Of a DNA stretch of 45,985 bases, positions 1 to 6,492 are shown piece by piece (position 1 is the stretch's first letter; every line of letters begins with the position of its first letter). The translations under genes and the position numbers were made by a program. The stretch is from a virus, in the IMG/VR virus record IMGVR_UViG_3300036858_000036, positions 1 to 45,985 of that record; one strand, written 5' to 3'. Below the pieces are notes generated by a model. It saw nothing but the letters and a program-made list of their open reading frames with translations. It did not search any database and was not told where the DNA came from.

Positions 1-17
1 GCCCTGCTGGCTTCCAT
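1..17. repeat. Terminal 17-bp direct repeat (left copy), circular junction
   Basis: Bases 1-17 are identical to 45969-45985. A tail gene that begins at 45921 continues in frame through the repeat into 1-507. This is the expected overlap of a circular or circularly permuted assembly; it does not by itself locate the physical DNA ends. Confidence 0.9.
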
Positions 18-507
18 GCAGCCGCTGGTGTCCAGGAAGACCGCCGACACTTCGAAGACGTCTGACGCAACGACGGCCGCCGACCCGCACCTTCAGTTCT
101 CGGTGGAGGCGAACGGCGTCTACGTCTGGAACGGCATGATCATCTATGACGGTCACATCGACGGCGACATCAACATCGACTTCTCCGCTCCGACCGGATC
201 TGCGGGCGAATGGAGTGCGCTCGGTGCCGGACGTCCGGTAACCGGAGCGAGCTCGACGCCCACGCTGCGTATCGACACGGCCGGAGCGTCCGGCTATATG
301 ATCCGGACTGAGACCAGCGACGTGACCACGGCCCGGTCGTACGGCTGTCTCGGCACGGGCACGACGTTGTCACTCATGATCGCGGGAACTCTGCGCGTCG
401 GCTCGACCGCCGGGACCTTCTCCCTCGACTGGGCGCAGCAGGCATCCCACGCCACAGCAACAACGATGTTTACCGACTCGTACATGTTCTTGCAGCGGAT
501 CGCCTGA
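1..507 (+). CDS. Minor tail protein, C-terminal part (continues from 45921)
   Basis: This is the last 168 codons of a 184-residue protein whose GTG start lies at 45921 at the other end of the window. Base 1 is in frame with that start, giving N-terminus VSERYPTFRAGQTVTG joined to ALLASMQPLV. The sequence is rich in Gly, Ser, Thr and short hydrophobic beta-strand-like stretches, as in the terminal beta-rich proteins of actinophage tails. It follows the 1277-residue minor tail protein and ends just before the late terminator, so a tail-tip or fibre role is inferred from position. The internal ATG at 16 is not the start. Confidence 0.75.
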   Translation, partial: ALLASMQPLVSRKTADTSKTSDATTAADPHLQFSVEANGVYVWNGMIIYDGHIDGDINIDFSAPTGSAGEWSALGAGRPVTGASSTPTLRIDTAGASGYMIRTETSDVTTARSYGCLGTGTTLSLMIAGTLRVGSTAGTFSLDWAQQASHATATTMFTDSYMFLQRIA

Positions 508-551
508 TACACTCGGCTGCGGGACAGTAGGGTCAGCCTTCGGGACGACAG

Positions 552-588
552 AACCCCCCTCACCTGTTAGGGCCAGGCGTGGGGGGTT
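552..588. terminator. Terminator between convergent late and leftward operons
   Basis: AACCCCCC at 552-559 pairs with GGGGGGTT at 581-588, with a bulged inner stem (CACCTG against CAGGCGTG). It sits between the stop of the tail gene at 507 and the end of the leftward operon at 592, so it can end both transcripts. Confidence 0.8.
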
Positions 589-591
589 CGT

Positions 592-801
592 TCATCGGCC
601 CCTGTGGACCTCGATGACCGGAGTCCACTTGTCCAGGATGCCCAGCATCAGCTCCCGCCTGAGGGCCACCTCGATCACTTTCCGGGCCGTCTCGTCGTTG
701 TACACCGCTTCGGGGACGAACTGCCGGACGGTCAGCCGCTCGCCGCCCACGTTGGCCGTACAGGACAGCATGACATCGCCCCAGTCGCCCGGCAGCGTCA
801 T
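592..801 (-). CDS. Small hypothetical protein, 69 aa
   Basis: Starts at ATG 801, which shares ATGA with the stop of the preceding 39-aa gene. The protein begins MTLPGDWGDVMLSC and is a mixed alpha/beta-looking soluble polypeptide without a recognisable motif. It is the last gene of the long leftward operon. Function unknown. Confidence 0.65.
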   Translation of the reverse strand: MTLPGDWGDVMLSCTANVGGERLTVRQFVPEAVYNDETARKVIEVALRRELMLGILDKWTPVIEVHRGR

Positions 802-917
802 CTGCCTCGCCCTCCTCCGCCGGACCCCGACAGGAGCAGGATGATCGCGATGATGATGATCAGTCCCGCCCCGCCGGCGCCCGTAGAGGTGGACGTCTCG
901 GCCGCCATCAGAATCAT
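798..917 (-). CDS. 39-aa single-span membrane peptide
   Basis: ATG at 917 is preceded by AAGAGGAG at good spacing and overlaps the upstream stop by ATGA; the stop overlaps the next start the same way. The sequence has a short polar Thr/Ser N-terminus, a hydrophobic run LIIIIAIILLL (about residues 19-29) and a Gly/Arg-rich tail, so it is one membrane segment with a basic end. Function unknown; a small phage membrane effector or accessory lysis peptide is possible. Confidence 0.6.
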   Translation of the reverse strand: MILMAAETSTSTGAGGAGLIIIIAIILLLSGSGGGGRGR

Positions 918-1120
918 CTGATTCTCCTCTTGATGGCCTGTATCGCGATGTTGAGCCCGTAGACCTCAGCCCTGCGCAGGCCCGCCTCCGTGGCCGTTTC
1001 ACCGGGGGCCGGAACGGACCGCTGCTGGCGCACCTCGGTGAGACTGCGGAGCAACCCCTTCAGGACGGCCTTGACCTCAAGCTCGGCGTGCCGCTCGGCC
1101 GCATCGCTGACCTTGTTCAC
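914..1120 (-). CDS. Hypothetical helical protein, 68 aa
   Basis: Starts MNKVSDAAERHAELEVKAVL at 1120 and shares ATGA overlaps with genes on both sides. Charged and Ala/Leu-rich with predicted helices and a basic end (AIKRRIR). No family recognised. Confidence 0.65.
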   Translation of the reverse strand: MNKVSDAAERHAELEVKAVLKGLLRSLTEVRQQRSVPAPGETATEAGLRRAEVYGLNIAIQAIKRRIR

Positions 1121-1428
1121 GATCCCCCCTCCCTGATTCGTGCGAGCAGGCCCTGAAGGTGATCCTTCATGAACTGCTCCGGCTCGCCGGTCCAGTCGTG
1201 CATGGCGATCATCGCGGTGACCACCACGTCGGCCAGCTCCTTGGCGACCTCGTCCGAGCTGTGCGTGAAGCCCTTGCGCTTGTTGGCCCCGACGAATCCG
1301 ATGGCCGCCTCGGCGACCTCGCCGGCCTCCTCCTGGATCTTCAGTAGCCGCCAGAGCGGGCCGTCGGGACCGACTTGCGCCGGGCTGGACGTGGAGATCC
1401 GGTCGTAGATATCGCGGTAGACGGTCAT
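1117..1428 (-). CDS. MazG-like nucleotide pyrophosphohydrolase
   Basis: A 103-aa protein from ATG 1428, overlapping the previous stop by ATGA. It has the metal-binding pattern of the all-alpha NTP pyrophosphatase superfamily: EEAGE at residues 33-37 and, about 30 residues on, ELADV with E65 and D68. MazG-type enzymes hydrolyse (d)NTPs to NMP and PPi; phage versions are thought to alter nucleotide or ppGpp pools. The family assignment is good; the substrate is not determined by sequence. Confidence 0.8.
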   Translation of the reverse strand: MTVYRDIYDRISTSSPAQVGPDGPLWRLLKIQEEAGEVAEAAIGFVGANKRKGFTHSSDEVAKELADVVVTAMIAMHDWTGEPEQFMKDHLQGLLARIREGGS

Positions 1429-1616
1429 CCTTCCCACTCCCCCTCGGGTACGAACGTGATGGTCTGGCGGTCCTCGGAGACCTTGAAGACCAGGATCTTC
1501 TCCCCGTACGCCTGACCGTGCTTCGTCTCCCGCCACCACTTGATGGCGCCCTTCGGGAAGCCGTTGTGCTCGGTCCAGGGCCGCCGCCGAGACGCCTGGT
1601 AGGTCAGGTACTTCAT
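1425..1616 (-). CDS. Hypothetical protein, 63 aa
   Basis: ATG 1616 overlaps the end of the SsgA-like gene by ATGA. The protein (MKYLTYQASRRRPWTEHNG...) is rich in aromatic and basic residues, then has a beta-hairpin-like end (ILVFKVSEDRQTITFVPEG). No family recognised. Confidence 0.65.
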   Translation of the reverse strand: MKYLTYQASRRRPWTEHNGFPKGAIKWWRETKHGQAYGEKILVFKVSEDRQTITFVPEGEWEG

Positions 1617-2023
1617 CCTTCGAGCAGCTCCTTCAGCTCCTGGTCGATCAGGTCGTCGAGGGGCTCGTCGCCCAGCTTGCAGGCGGACTGAGTCCGGTTG
1701 AGGAAGGCGATCAGCTCATTCCGGTCGAGCCCGATGTCGGCGTGGCCGCCCGCCGAGCGCAGGCAGACCAGGACGCGGTTCAGGTCGGGCTCGGACCGGA
1801 ACCTGACGTCGCCTCCCCCGTACGGGGTTGAACTGGTCGCACCACGCATGACGAGCTCGCGCCCCATCGTCCAGCAGACCTCCTCCTGGTCCGGGACCTT
1901 GAAGATCATCGAGATGGCGAGCGGGTCATTCTCCTCGTCGAACGCCATCTCGACCGGGATCTGCACTTGGAAGCGCCGGTCGCCGAGCTTGAGGATCGTG
2001 CCGGACACGGTGTGCTGGATCAT
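1613..2023 (-). CDS. SsgA-like (SALP) sporulation/cell-division protein
   Basis: A 136-aa protein, the usual length of the SsgA/SsgB family of sporulating actinomycetes. The family pattern is clear along its length: VPVEMAF-like strand with DPLAISM (compare DPYAVHA in SsgB), CWTMGRELV (WVFARDLL), GATSSTPYGGGDVR (G..RPTGTGDVR), VLVCLRSAGG (VVCIALSSPEG), LIAFLNRT (LESFLKRT) and an acidic helix ending DQELKELLEG (DLDKELSHIL). SsgB-type proteins recruit FtsZ to sporulation septa; phage versions could redirect host division, which is inference. It overlaps its neighbours by ATGA/TGATG, so it is co-expressed with the leftward operon. Confidence 0.85.
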   Translation of the reverse strand: MIQHTVSGTILKLGDRRFQVQIPVEMAFDEENDPLAISMIFKVPDQEEVCWTMGRELVMRGATSSTPYGGGDVRFRSEPDLNRVLVCLRSAGGHADIGLDRNELIAFLNRTQSACKLGDEPLDDLIDQELKELLEG

Positions 2024-2133
2024 CAGCTCTCCTCCTTCATCTCGATCTGGACGGTGGTGACATACCCGTCACTGTGGCCGCGAACCTCGGTGGCCTCCTT
2101 CTCGGCCTCGGCGACGAAGACTCGCCTGTCCAT
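2023..2133 (-). CDS. Hypothetical peptide, 36 aa
   Basis: ATG at 2133 shares TGATG with the stop of the upstream gene, and the stop at 2023 shares TGATG with the SsgA-like start. It carries AAGGAGG-like codons that also serve as ribosome binding site for the SsgA-like gene. MDRRVFVAEAEKEATEV... is a charged amphipathic peptide; no family recognised. Confidence 0.5.
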   Translation of the reverse strand: MDRRVFVAEAEKEATEVRGHSDGYVTTVQIEMKEES

Positions 2134-2348
2134 CAGATGATCACCTTGTAGATCACCAGGGCCTCGCCCTCGTCGAGAGCGTCGACCGCGTTGACCAGGG
2201 ACGAGACCAGGTACAGCTCCTCGTCCTCGCGGGAGTGGATGACCTCGGTCTCCTCGGTGAGGTTGACGGTCTCCAGGACCGCCTCGCTCATGCTGCCCGA
2301 CTGGTCGTCCTCGGCCAGGCCCACCTTGTGCACGATGATCCGGCTCAT
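2133..2348 (-). CDS. Hypothetical acidic protein, 71 aa
   Basis: Begins MSRIIVHKVGLAEDDQSG and is strongly acidic (HSREDEELY, DALDEGEAL), ending in a beta strand LVIYKVII. It lies one base after the primase stop in the same operon. No family recognised. Confidence 0.65.
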   Translation of the reverse strand: MSRIIVHKVGLAEDDQSGSMSEAVLETVNLTEETEVIHSREDEELYLVSSLVNAVDALDEGEALVIYKVII

Positions 2349-2349
2349 C

Positions 2350-3240
2350 TCAGCCTTCCTTCTGTCGCTGTACGCGGTATGCAGACTCGATCGTCCGCTC
2401 GATCTCGAACCACCCGAGCCCGGCCTCCTGGGCGGCGGGACCGAGGCTGTCCTTCGCCTCCTGCTCCGACGCGCCGTCCGAGTACATCGAGCGGGCCGCC
2501 CAGAGCAGAGCGTTGTTCCGGTTGCCCTCGCCCGCGGTGCGCACGGTGTGGGCGAGGCCGCCCCAGGCGAACAGGCCGGGACTGCGGGGGGCCTGCGAGC
2601 GCTTCACCGTCGGGCGAGGCGTGACCAGCTTGCGGACCCACTCCGGAGCGGCCTGGGGCGGGCAGCCGGTCCAGAGCTCGTAGTAGGGGCCGGCGGCCGT
2701 CACGGAGCCCTCAGCGAGCACGTACCCGCCCCACTGGCCGCCGTTGCCGCGCACGTCCACCACGCCCTTGACGGGGGACGCCTGGCTTGTCGGGCCCCAG
2801 TACGCGGGCCACTGGAAGTAGAGGTGGGTACCGCCGGAACCGGTCCGGACCGAGTAGGTGAACATCTCCCCGCTCGGGTGGCCGCCACCCAGCTTGTACT
2901 GCATCTCGTCCCAGAGATCCTCGCCGTTGACCCGGGGGCCGTACGCGTCGTGCAGGTAGGCCCACTCGGTGTCCTTCAGGTTCCAGTCGGCCTTCGCGAC
3001 GTCCAGGTCGATGACCAGCAGCTCGGATGGCTTGCACGCGACGCCGATGTTGGCCTGCGGGTCCACCTGGGTCCAGAACTGGGTGATCATCCCGACGTCG
3101 TTCGTGGCCGTCTCGCCCCAGCCGTGGAAGTTCCCGGCCCCGTCGGTGTACCCGGCCAGCCGGTGCGGCACCTTGTCCCCGGCGGCGACCGGGAAGATGT
3201 GCAGCCCTCGCGCCTGGGCCTTCAGGGCGTGCTGGATCAT
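2350..3240 (-). CDS. Bifunctional DNA primase/polymerase (Prim-Pol) domain protein
   Basis: A 296-aa protein from ATG 3240, which has GAGGTG upstream. The N-terminal ~200 residues match the Prim-Pol (archaeo-eukaryotic primase superfamily) pattern: GLHIFPVAAGDKVP near residue 12, the catalytic VIDLD (D78, D80) and the GSGGTHLYF motif (about residues 134-142). A C-terminal helical segment follows (LLWAARSMYSDGAS...). It would make primers for phage DNA synthesis. No helicase domain is fused; a RepA-like ATPase is encoded at 18946, so the two replication functions are on separate operons. Confidence 0.85.
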   Translation of the reverse strand: MIQHALKAQARGLHIFPVAAGDKVPHRLAGYTDGAGNFHGWGETATNDVGMITQFWTQVDPQANIGVACKPSELLVIDLDVAKADWNLKDTEWAYLHDAYGPRVNGEDLWDEMQYKLGGGHPSGEMFTYSVRTGSGGTHLYFQWPAYWGPTSQASPVKGVVDVRGNGGQWGGYVLAEGSVTAAGPYYELWTGCPPQAAPEWVRKLVTPRPTVKRSQAPRSPGLFAWGGLAHTVRTAGEGNRNNALLWAARSMYSDGASEQEAKDSLGPAAQEAGLGWFEIERTIESAYRVQRQKEG

Positions 3241-3242
3241 GG

Positions 3243-3341
3243 TCACCTCGCGATCAGATAGGTAAGGCAGAACAGGAGAATGGGGCAGCAGGCGTAGAAG
3301 ACTCCCATGAGGCAGGAGTCGAAGTCCCACCGGCCCCTCAC
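3243..3341 (-). CDS. 32-aa membrane peptide
   Basis: GTG 3341 has AGGAG eight bases upstream and overlaps the stop of the 43-aa gene by GTGA; its stop lies two bases before the primase ATG. The peptide has a charged start (VRGRWDFDSC) then a hydrophobic segment from MGVFYACCPILLF on, and ends IAR. Probably a single-span membrane peptide; function unknown. Confidence 0.5.
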   Translation of the reverse strand: MRGRWDFDSCLMGVFYACCPILLFCLTYLIAR

Positions 3342-3469
3342 GGCGACCACTCCTGGGCCTTCCGGGGCCTGCCGGTGCCTTCCAGAACGGTGGCCGCCTG
3401 CGCGTTGGTGGTGGCGCCGAGCGCCAGAATGAGGGCGCCCAGGGCGACGCCGATGACCTTCTTCGGCAT
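3338..3469 (-). CDS. 43-aa peptide with signal sequence
   Basis: ATG 3469 is preceded by GGAGG at good spacing. MPKK is followed by a hydrophobic core VIGVALGALILALGATT and an AxA-type site (NAQAA), so export by Sec with cleavage near residue 26 is likely, leaving a short basic peptide. It overlaps the 32-aa membrane peptide by GTGA. A phage-made exported micropeptide; role unknown. Confidence 0.55.
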   Translation of the reverse strand: MPKKVIGVALGALILALGATTNAQAATVLEGTGRPRKAQEWSP

Positions 3470-3471
3470 GT

Positions 3472-3666
3472 TCAGTCCTCCGGTGCGTGCGATACGGCGA
3501 CGACGAACCCGGCCGAGCCGGAGTAGTGGAAGCCTTCGGGGAGGGCGGCGGCCAGGGCCTCGATGCCCAGGTCGACCAGCTCGTCGTTGTCCAGGGTGTC
3601 GGTCTCGTCGTAGACGGCGGTGATGGTCAGGGTGACGACGCGGGTGGGGCTGTAGCGGCTGCTCAT
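3472..3666 (-). CDS. Hypothetical protein, 64 aa
   Basis: Begins MSSRYSPTRVVTLTITAVYD and overlaps the phosphoribosyltransferase stop by ATGA. Alternating beta strands and an acidic helix (LDNDELVDLGIEALAAAL). No family recognised. Confidence 0.65.
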   Translation of the reverse strand: MSSRYSPTRVVTLTITAVYDETDTLDNDELVDLGIEALAAALPEGFHYSGSAGFVVAVSHAPED

Positions 3667-4184
3667 CGGTTGCCCTTTCGGATCCGGGTGCAGAGCGAGC
3701 AGGTGCAGGATGACGCCAGCTTCGGCCCTGGCGCGGCGGGTTGCAGCTCCTCGGGCGCCCAGTCGGGGTCGAAGGGGGTGAACACCCCGAGCTTCTCGTT
3801 GCGGTTGTAGTCCTGATACATGTACTGCCCGACCATGGTCGTGCTGTCCAGGTCGGTGGCCACCACGGCGTCGGCGATCTTCGTGATCACGCGCTCCCGG
3901 GTCCGGCCGGACGCGACGAAGTCGTCCACGAAGACCCAGCGCTCCCCGAGCTCGCCGACCAGGCGGCCCTTGCCGTGGTGGCTGTCGTCGGTCTCCTTGC
4001 GGATCAGGACGAACTTCTTGCCCATCGACAGCGCGAGCGCCGGGATCAAGATGCCGCCCGAGAAGCCGGTGCCGACCAGGGTGTCGAACTCGACCTTCTC
4101 CAGCTCGGCCTTCGCGTTCTCGATCACCTTGGGCAGGTCGAGGATCGCCTCGTCGAAGTAGTACGTGCGGAACCTCGTCGTCAC
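3663..4184 (-). CDS. Phosphoribosyltransferase-like protein
   Basis: A 173-aa protein from GTG 4184, which shares GTGA with the stop of the upstream HNH gene. The PRPP-binding signature of type I phosphoribosyltransferases is present as WVFVDDFVASGRT (residues 83-95), with a GTGFSGG loop near residue 38 and a flexible-loop region containing KETDDSHHGKG. Known family members transfer phosphoribose to bases; this one may salvage nucleotides or act as a nucleotide-binding regulator. The C-terminus carries CTCSLC, a possible metal site absent from typical enzymes. Confidence 0.8.
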   Translation of the reverse strand: MTTRFRTYYFDEAILDLPKVIENAKAELEKVEFDTLVGTGFSGGILIPALALSMGKKFVLIRKETDDSHHGKGRLVGELGERWVFVDDFVASGRTRERVITKIADAVVATDLDSTTMVGQYMYQDYNRNEKLGVFTPFDPDWAPEELQPAAPGPKLASSCTCSLCTRIRKGNR

Positions 4185-4570
4185 TCTTCCTCCAGGTACC
4201 GTAGGGCGGCTCGGAGGTGTTCGAGGTTGCCCTCGAAGTACGCCAAGCCTCGATTGTGGTTTCGGCAGAGCGGGGATCGCAGACACTCGCCGCACGAATA
4301 CCCCTTGCGCGAACAGCAGGAGTGGTCGTGATCGACTACCAGATCCTCCTGCGTTCCGCAGATTGCGCAGCCCGGGGCCAGGAACTCTTCGAGCTGCTGA
4401 ACGGTCATCGAGAACCGGCGGGCCCGGATCTCCTGAGACAGGCGCCCCTTGTCGGCCTGGTACCTGTCCCGGGCCTTCCGCTTGTCGCACCCCTTGCAGA
4501 TGTTGCGGTTGCGGTAGAAGTCATCGACCGACTGCTCGCATCTGCATGAGGGGCAGAGTTTCATCTCCAT
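4181..4570 (-). CDS. Endonuclease VII-like HNH nuclease
   Basis: A 129-aa protein with N-terminal paired cysteines (CPSCRC; CKGC), a second pair (CAICG at 68-72), the DHDH core at residues 80-83 and CRNHNRGL at 102-109. This order is that of recombination endonuclease VII, which cuts branched DNA. A canonical longer copy is encoded at 12777, so this may be a diverged paralogue or a free-standing homing nuclease. ATG 4570 has no ribosome binding site; a TACACT -10-like hexamer ends six bases before it, so a leaderless message is possible. Confidence 0.8.
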   Translation of the reverse strand: MEMKLCPSCRCEQSVDDFYRNRNICKGCDKRKARDRYQADKGRLSQEIRARRFSMTVQQLEEFLAPGCAICGTQEDLVVDHDHSCCSRKGYSCGECLRSPLCRNHNRGLAYFEGNLEHLRAALRYLEEE

Positions 4571-4576
4571 GGAGAG

Positions 4577-4582
4577 AGTGTA
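4577..4582 (-). promoter_or_regulatory. Possible -10 element for a leaderless nuclease mRNA
   Basis: On the minus strand TACACT is preceded by CTCGGG and followed after six bases by ATG 4570. The spacing predicts transcription starting at or next to the start codon. No good -35 is seen. Confidence 0.4.
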
Positions 4583-4599
4583 CCCGAGAGAACTCGGAT

Positions 4600-4836
4600 C
4601 TATTCACCTCCTTGTTGGATGAAATTCGCCACCCACTCCTCGGCGTTCTCCTCCAGTACGTTGTCGATGTCGGCGAGGAGCTCGGCGTCCAGCTGGTCCT
4701 CCAACACGTCGTCGATGTCGCTGACGACCTGGGCGGTCTTTTCGGCGAGTTCCGCGTTGGTCGCGTCGACATGAGTTTCTTCGACGTGACTTTCCTCGGT
4801 ACGAGTCTTCTGCTTCTGTGCTCGCTCTTGAGACAT
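4600..4836 (-). CDS. pup: Phage-encoded Pup (prokaryotic ubiquitin-like protein), GGE C-terminus
   Basis: A 78-aa protein from ATG 4836 (GGAGGAATAC just upstream). It is polar and probably disordered at the N-terminus and ends DIDNVLEENAEEWVANFIQ then QGGE. Actinobacterial Pup ends in the near-identical DDVLEENAEDFV..YVQKGGQ, so the helix-forming, proteasomal-ATPase-binding region and the di-glycine tail are conserved. The last residue is Glu, so the protein would not need deamidation by Dop before ligation to lysines by PafA. An extra DIDDVLED copy (40-47) precedes the canonical one (56-63). No PafA, Dop or Mpa gene is in the window, so host machinery must be the partner. It lies between the lysin terminator and the nuclease gene. 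Confidence 0.9.
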   Translation of the reverse strand: MSQERAQKQKTRTEESHVEETHVDATNAELAEKTAQVVSDIDDVLEDQLDAELLADIDNVLEENAEEWVANFIQQGGE

Positions 4837-4861
4837 GTATTCCTCCGGGTGATCCAAAGGG

Positions 4862-4900
4862 CAGGGCCCCCAGGTAATATCTATCTACCCGGGGGCCCTG
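4862..4900 (-). terminator. Terminator after the endolysin gene
   Basis: CAGGGCCCCC (4862-4871) pairs perfectly with GGGGGCCCTG (4891-4900), with a further GGTA/TACC inner pairing. It follows the endolysin stop at 4914 on the minus strand and contains the putative pup promoter -10. Confidence 0.8.
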
Positions 4901-4909
4901 CGGTGAAAC
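4882..4909 (-). promoter_or_regulatory. Putative pup promoter (GTTTCA-N16-TAGATA)
   Basis: On the minus strand GTTTCA (4904-4909) is separated by 16 bases ending in GGG from TAGATA (4882-4887). This is the same -35 and spacer found at 15663, 23432 and 26893. It lies inside the lysin terminator and 45 bases before the pup start codon. Confidence 0.5.
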
Positions 4910-4913
4910 CAGA

Positions 4914-5840
4914 TCAGTCGACGAGTCTTGCAGCCAGCAGGTCGGCCACCTTGGCGGCCAGGACGTCCAGGTCGACACCGCCGACAGCCAGGGCATCCAC
5001 CTTGGACTCCACGCGAGCCAGCGCCAGCTCCGTGCGCCGCGTCACCCAGTCGGTGTTGCTGGCCGCCGTCTTCAGGGCCAGGTACGGGTTGGCTTCGTTG
5101 GTCTTCGGGTTGAGGTTCTTGATCTTCCCGTCCAGATCGAGAACGGCCTCGGCAACCTTCTGAATGTCCTCGGGCGTCACTTCTTCCTCCTCTGCAAGTG
5201 GCCACGCCCCGGCGGGGAGGGCCAGAGCGCTCCGGACGTGAGCCCGGAAGCGGTCCATGGTGAACTGGAACGTGCTGCCGTCCGGCCCGATGACCGGTCC
5301 GTACGGGTCGATCTTGCCTGGTTGCCACTCCTTGTGGCCGATCACCGACTTCTCGGTCCAGCCGTGCATCCGCAGATGGGCGGTTGCCCACTTCACGGCC
5401 TGCACGTACTGAACCCACGGGTAGGTGTCAACCCCGTCGCCCTCGTTGACGATCTCCAGACCGTAGAAGTACCGGTTCCCGTCGGTGTCGGCCTCGTCGT
5501 CCGCGGGCAGGTCCGTCTCGTTGATGACAGCCTGGAGCACGTCACCGTCGCCCGAGCCGGCGTGGTTGGCCCGCCCGTGCCCGACCAGGGCGATACGGCC
5601 ATCGTTCCTGCCCACGCCGTGGCACAGCGGGCCTGGCAGGGTGGGGTGGCCGTCGTAGCACAAAGCGACAGAGCCGTCGTCGGTCGAGGTCACCGTGTGG
5701 TGTATCACGACACCGTGGACGGGTCCCCACAGGCCGACGTGGTTCCGGTTGTGGTTGCGCCAGTCCCCGTACTCCTGAATGACGCACCCCTCGCTCTTGA
5801 GGGCCGCCAGAATTTCGTTTGATCCCTTCGGTGACGCCAT
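4914..5840 (-). CDS. Endolysin, N-acetylmuramoyl-L-alanine amidase
   Basis: A 308-aa protein. The N-terminal ~210 residues form an Amidase_2/PGRP-type zinc amidase: VVIHHTV (H47, H48), FYGLEIVNEG (about 125-134) and IGHKEWQPGKIDP (H169, D178), which supply the zinc ligands and catalytic residues that cut the MurNAc-L-Ala bond. An acidic linker (AEEEEVTPEDI) leads to a helical C-terminal region rather than a classical LysM or SH3 wall-binding domain. Holin candidates are encoded at 15849 and 16061 on a separate transcript. The start overlaps the preceding stop by TGATG. Confidence 0.9.
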   Translation of the reverse strand: MASPKGSNEILAALKSEGCVIQEYGDWRNHNRNHVGLWGPVHGVVIHHTVTSTDDGSVALCYDGHPTLPGPLCHGVGRNDGRIALVGHGRANHAGSGDGDVLQAVINETDLPADDEADTDGNRYFYGLEIVNEGDGVDTYPWVQYVQAVKWATAHLRMHGWTEKSVIGHKEWQPGKIDPYGPVIGPDGSTFQFTMDRFRAHVRSALALPAGAWPLAEEEEVTPEDIQKVAEAVLDLDGKIKNLNPKTNEANPYLALKTAASNTDWVTRRTELALARVESKVDALAVGGVDLDVLAAKVADLLAARLVD

Positions 5841-6040
5841 CAGCGTGCACTCCTCTCTGCTCGGCCGGCCCTACGCGCCCGTGCCGTGTGGCCCTGACGC
5901 TCTGGGCGGCCTTCTGCCAGCCTGCGCTCGGCCCGCTGGACAACTCCGCGGACCCGGGCCGCCGAGCGCTTCTCAGGCCCGCCAGAGGCTGCGCCAGGCA
6001 CACTGCCGGGCTTCTCAGGCTTCCTGCCGAAATACGCCAT
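5840..6040 (-). CDS. Basic 66-aa protein
   Basis: ATG 6040 shares TGATG with the upstream stop and the stop shares TGATG with the endolysin start. MAYFGRKPEKPGS is followed by a low-complexity Arg/Ala/Gly-rich helix, ending GRAERSAR. It could bind nucleic acid or simply be a lysis-cassette linker gene; no family recognised. Confidence 0.55.
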   Translation of the reverse strand: MAYFGRKPEKPGSVPGAASGGPEKRSAARVRGVVQRAERRLAEGRPERQGHTARARRAGRAERSAR

Positions 6041-6492
6041 CAGAAGTCCCAGGTGGTGACGACGAACTGAGAGTGCACGACCTTCACCGGAAGGTGGTGA
6101 TTGTGCCGGACCTCGACTGCCACCGGCTGGTTCTGCCGGCCCTTGAACTGCCACGTCCCCAGCAGGATGTCCTGGCCGATCGTGTCGCCGTGGTCGTGCT
6201 CGCCGGTGTTGTCCGGATTGGTGTACGGATCACGCACGAACCTCACCAGGAACTGGCGCGGCCGGGTGTCGCCCTCCGGGATCACGATCGGCTCGAAGCG
6301 GACCTGCCGGGACCAGATGCCCCAGAAGTCCCGGTCGGGCACGATCAGCGCGGAGTCCGGATCGGACACATCGAGGCTACCCGCGTACCATCCCCGGTCG
6401 TCGGCCAGCACCTCGTCATACCGCAGCTGCGTCCAAACATTCGTCGGAATCGTCTGAGCGCTATTGGTGTACAGCTTGGTCTTGGTTGCCAT
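6040..6492 (-). CDS. Hypothetical beta-rich protein, 150 aa
   Basis: MATKTKLYTNSAQTIPTNVW leads into alternating beta strands with many aromatic and His residues (GEHDHGDTIGQD; RHNHHLPVKVVHS). The pattern resembles small jelly-roll modules of tail fibres, but the gene is just upstream of the endolysin, not in the tail operon. A receptor or capsid-surface role is speculation. Confidence 0.55.
   Translation of the reverse strand: MATKTKLYTNSAQTIPTNVWTQLRYDEVLADDRGWYAGSLDVSDPDSALIVPDRDFWGIWSRQVRFEPIVIPEGDTRPRQFLVRFVRDPYTNPDNTGEHDHGDTIGQDILLGTWQFKGRQNQPVAVEVRHNHHLPVKVVHSQFVVTTWDF

Noticed and set aside
2191-3261. Long plus-strand open frame over the primase region
   Set aside because: It is the antisense shadow of the Prim-Pol and neighbouring genes; no ribosome site and Arg/Pro/Leu-rich low-information protein.
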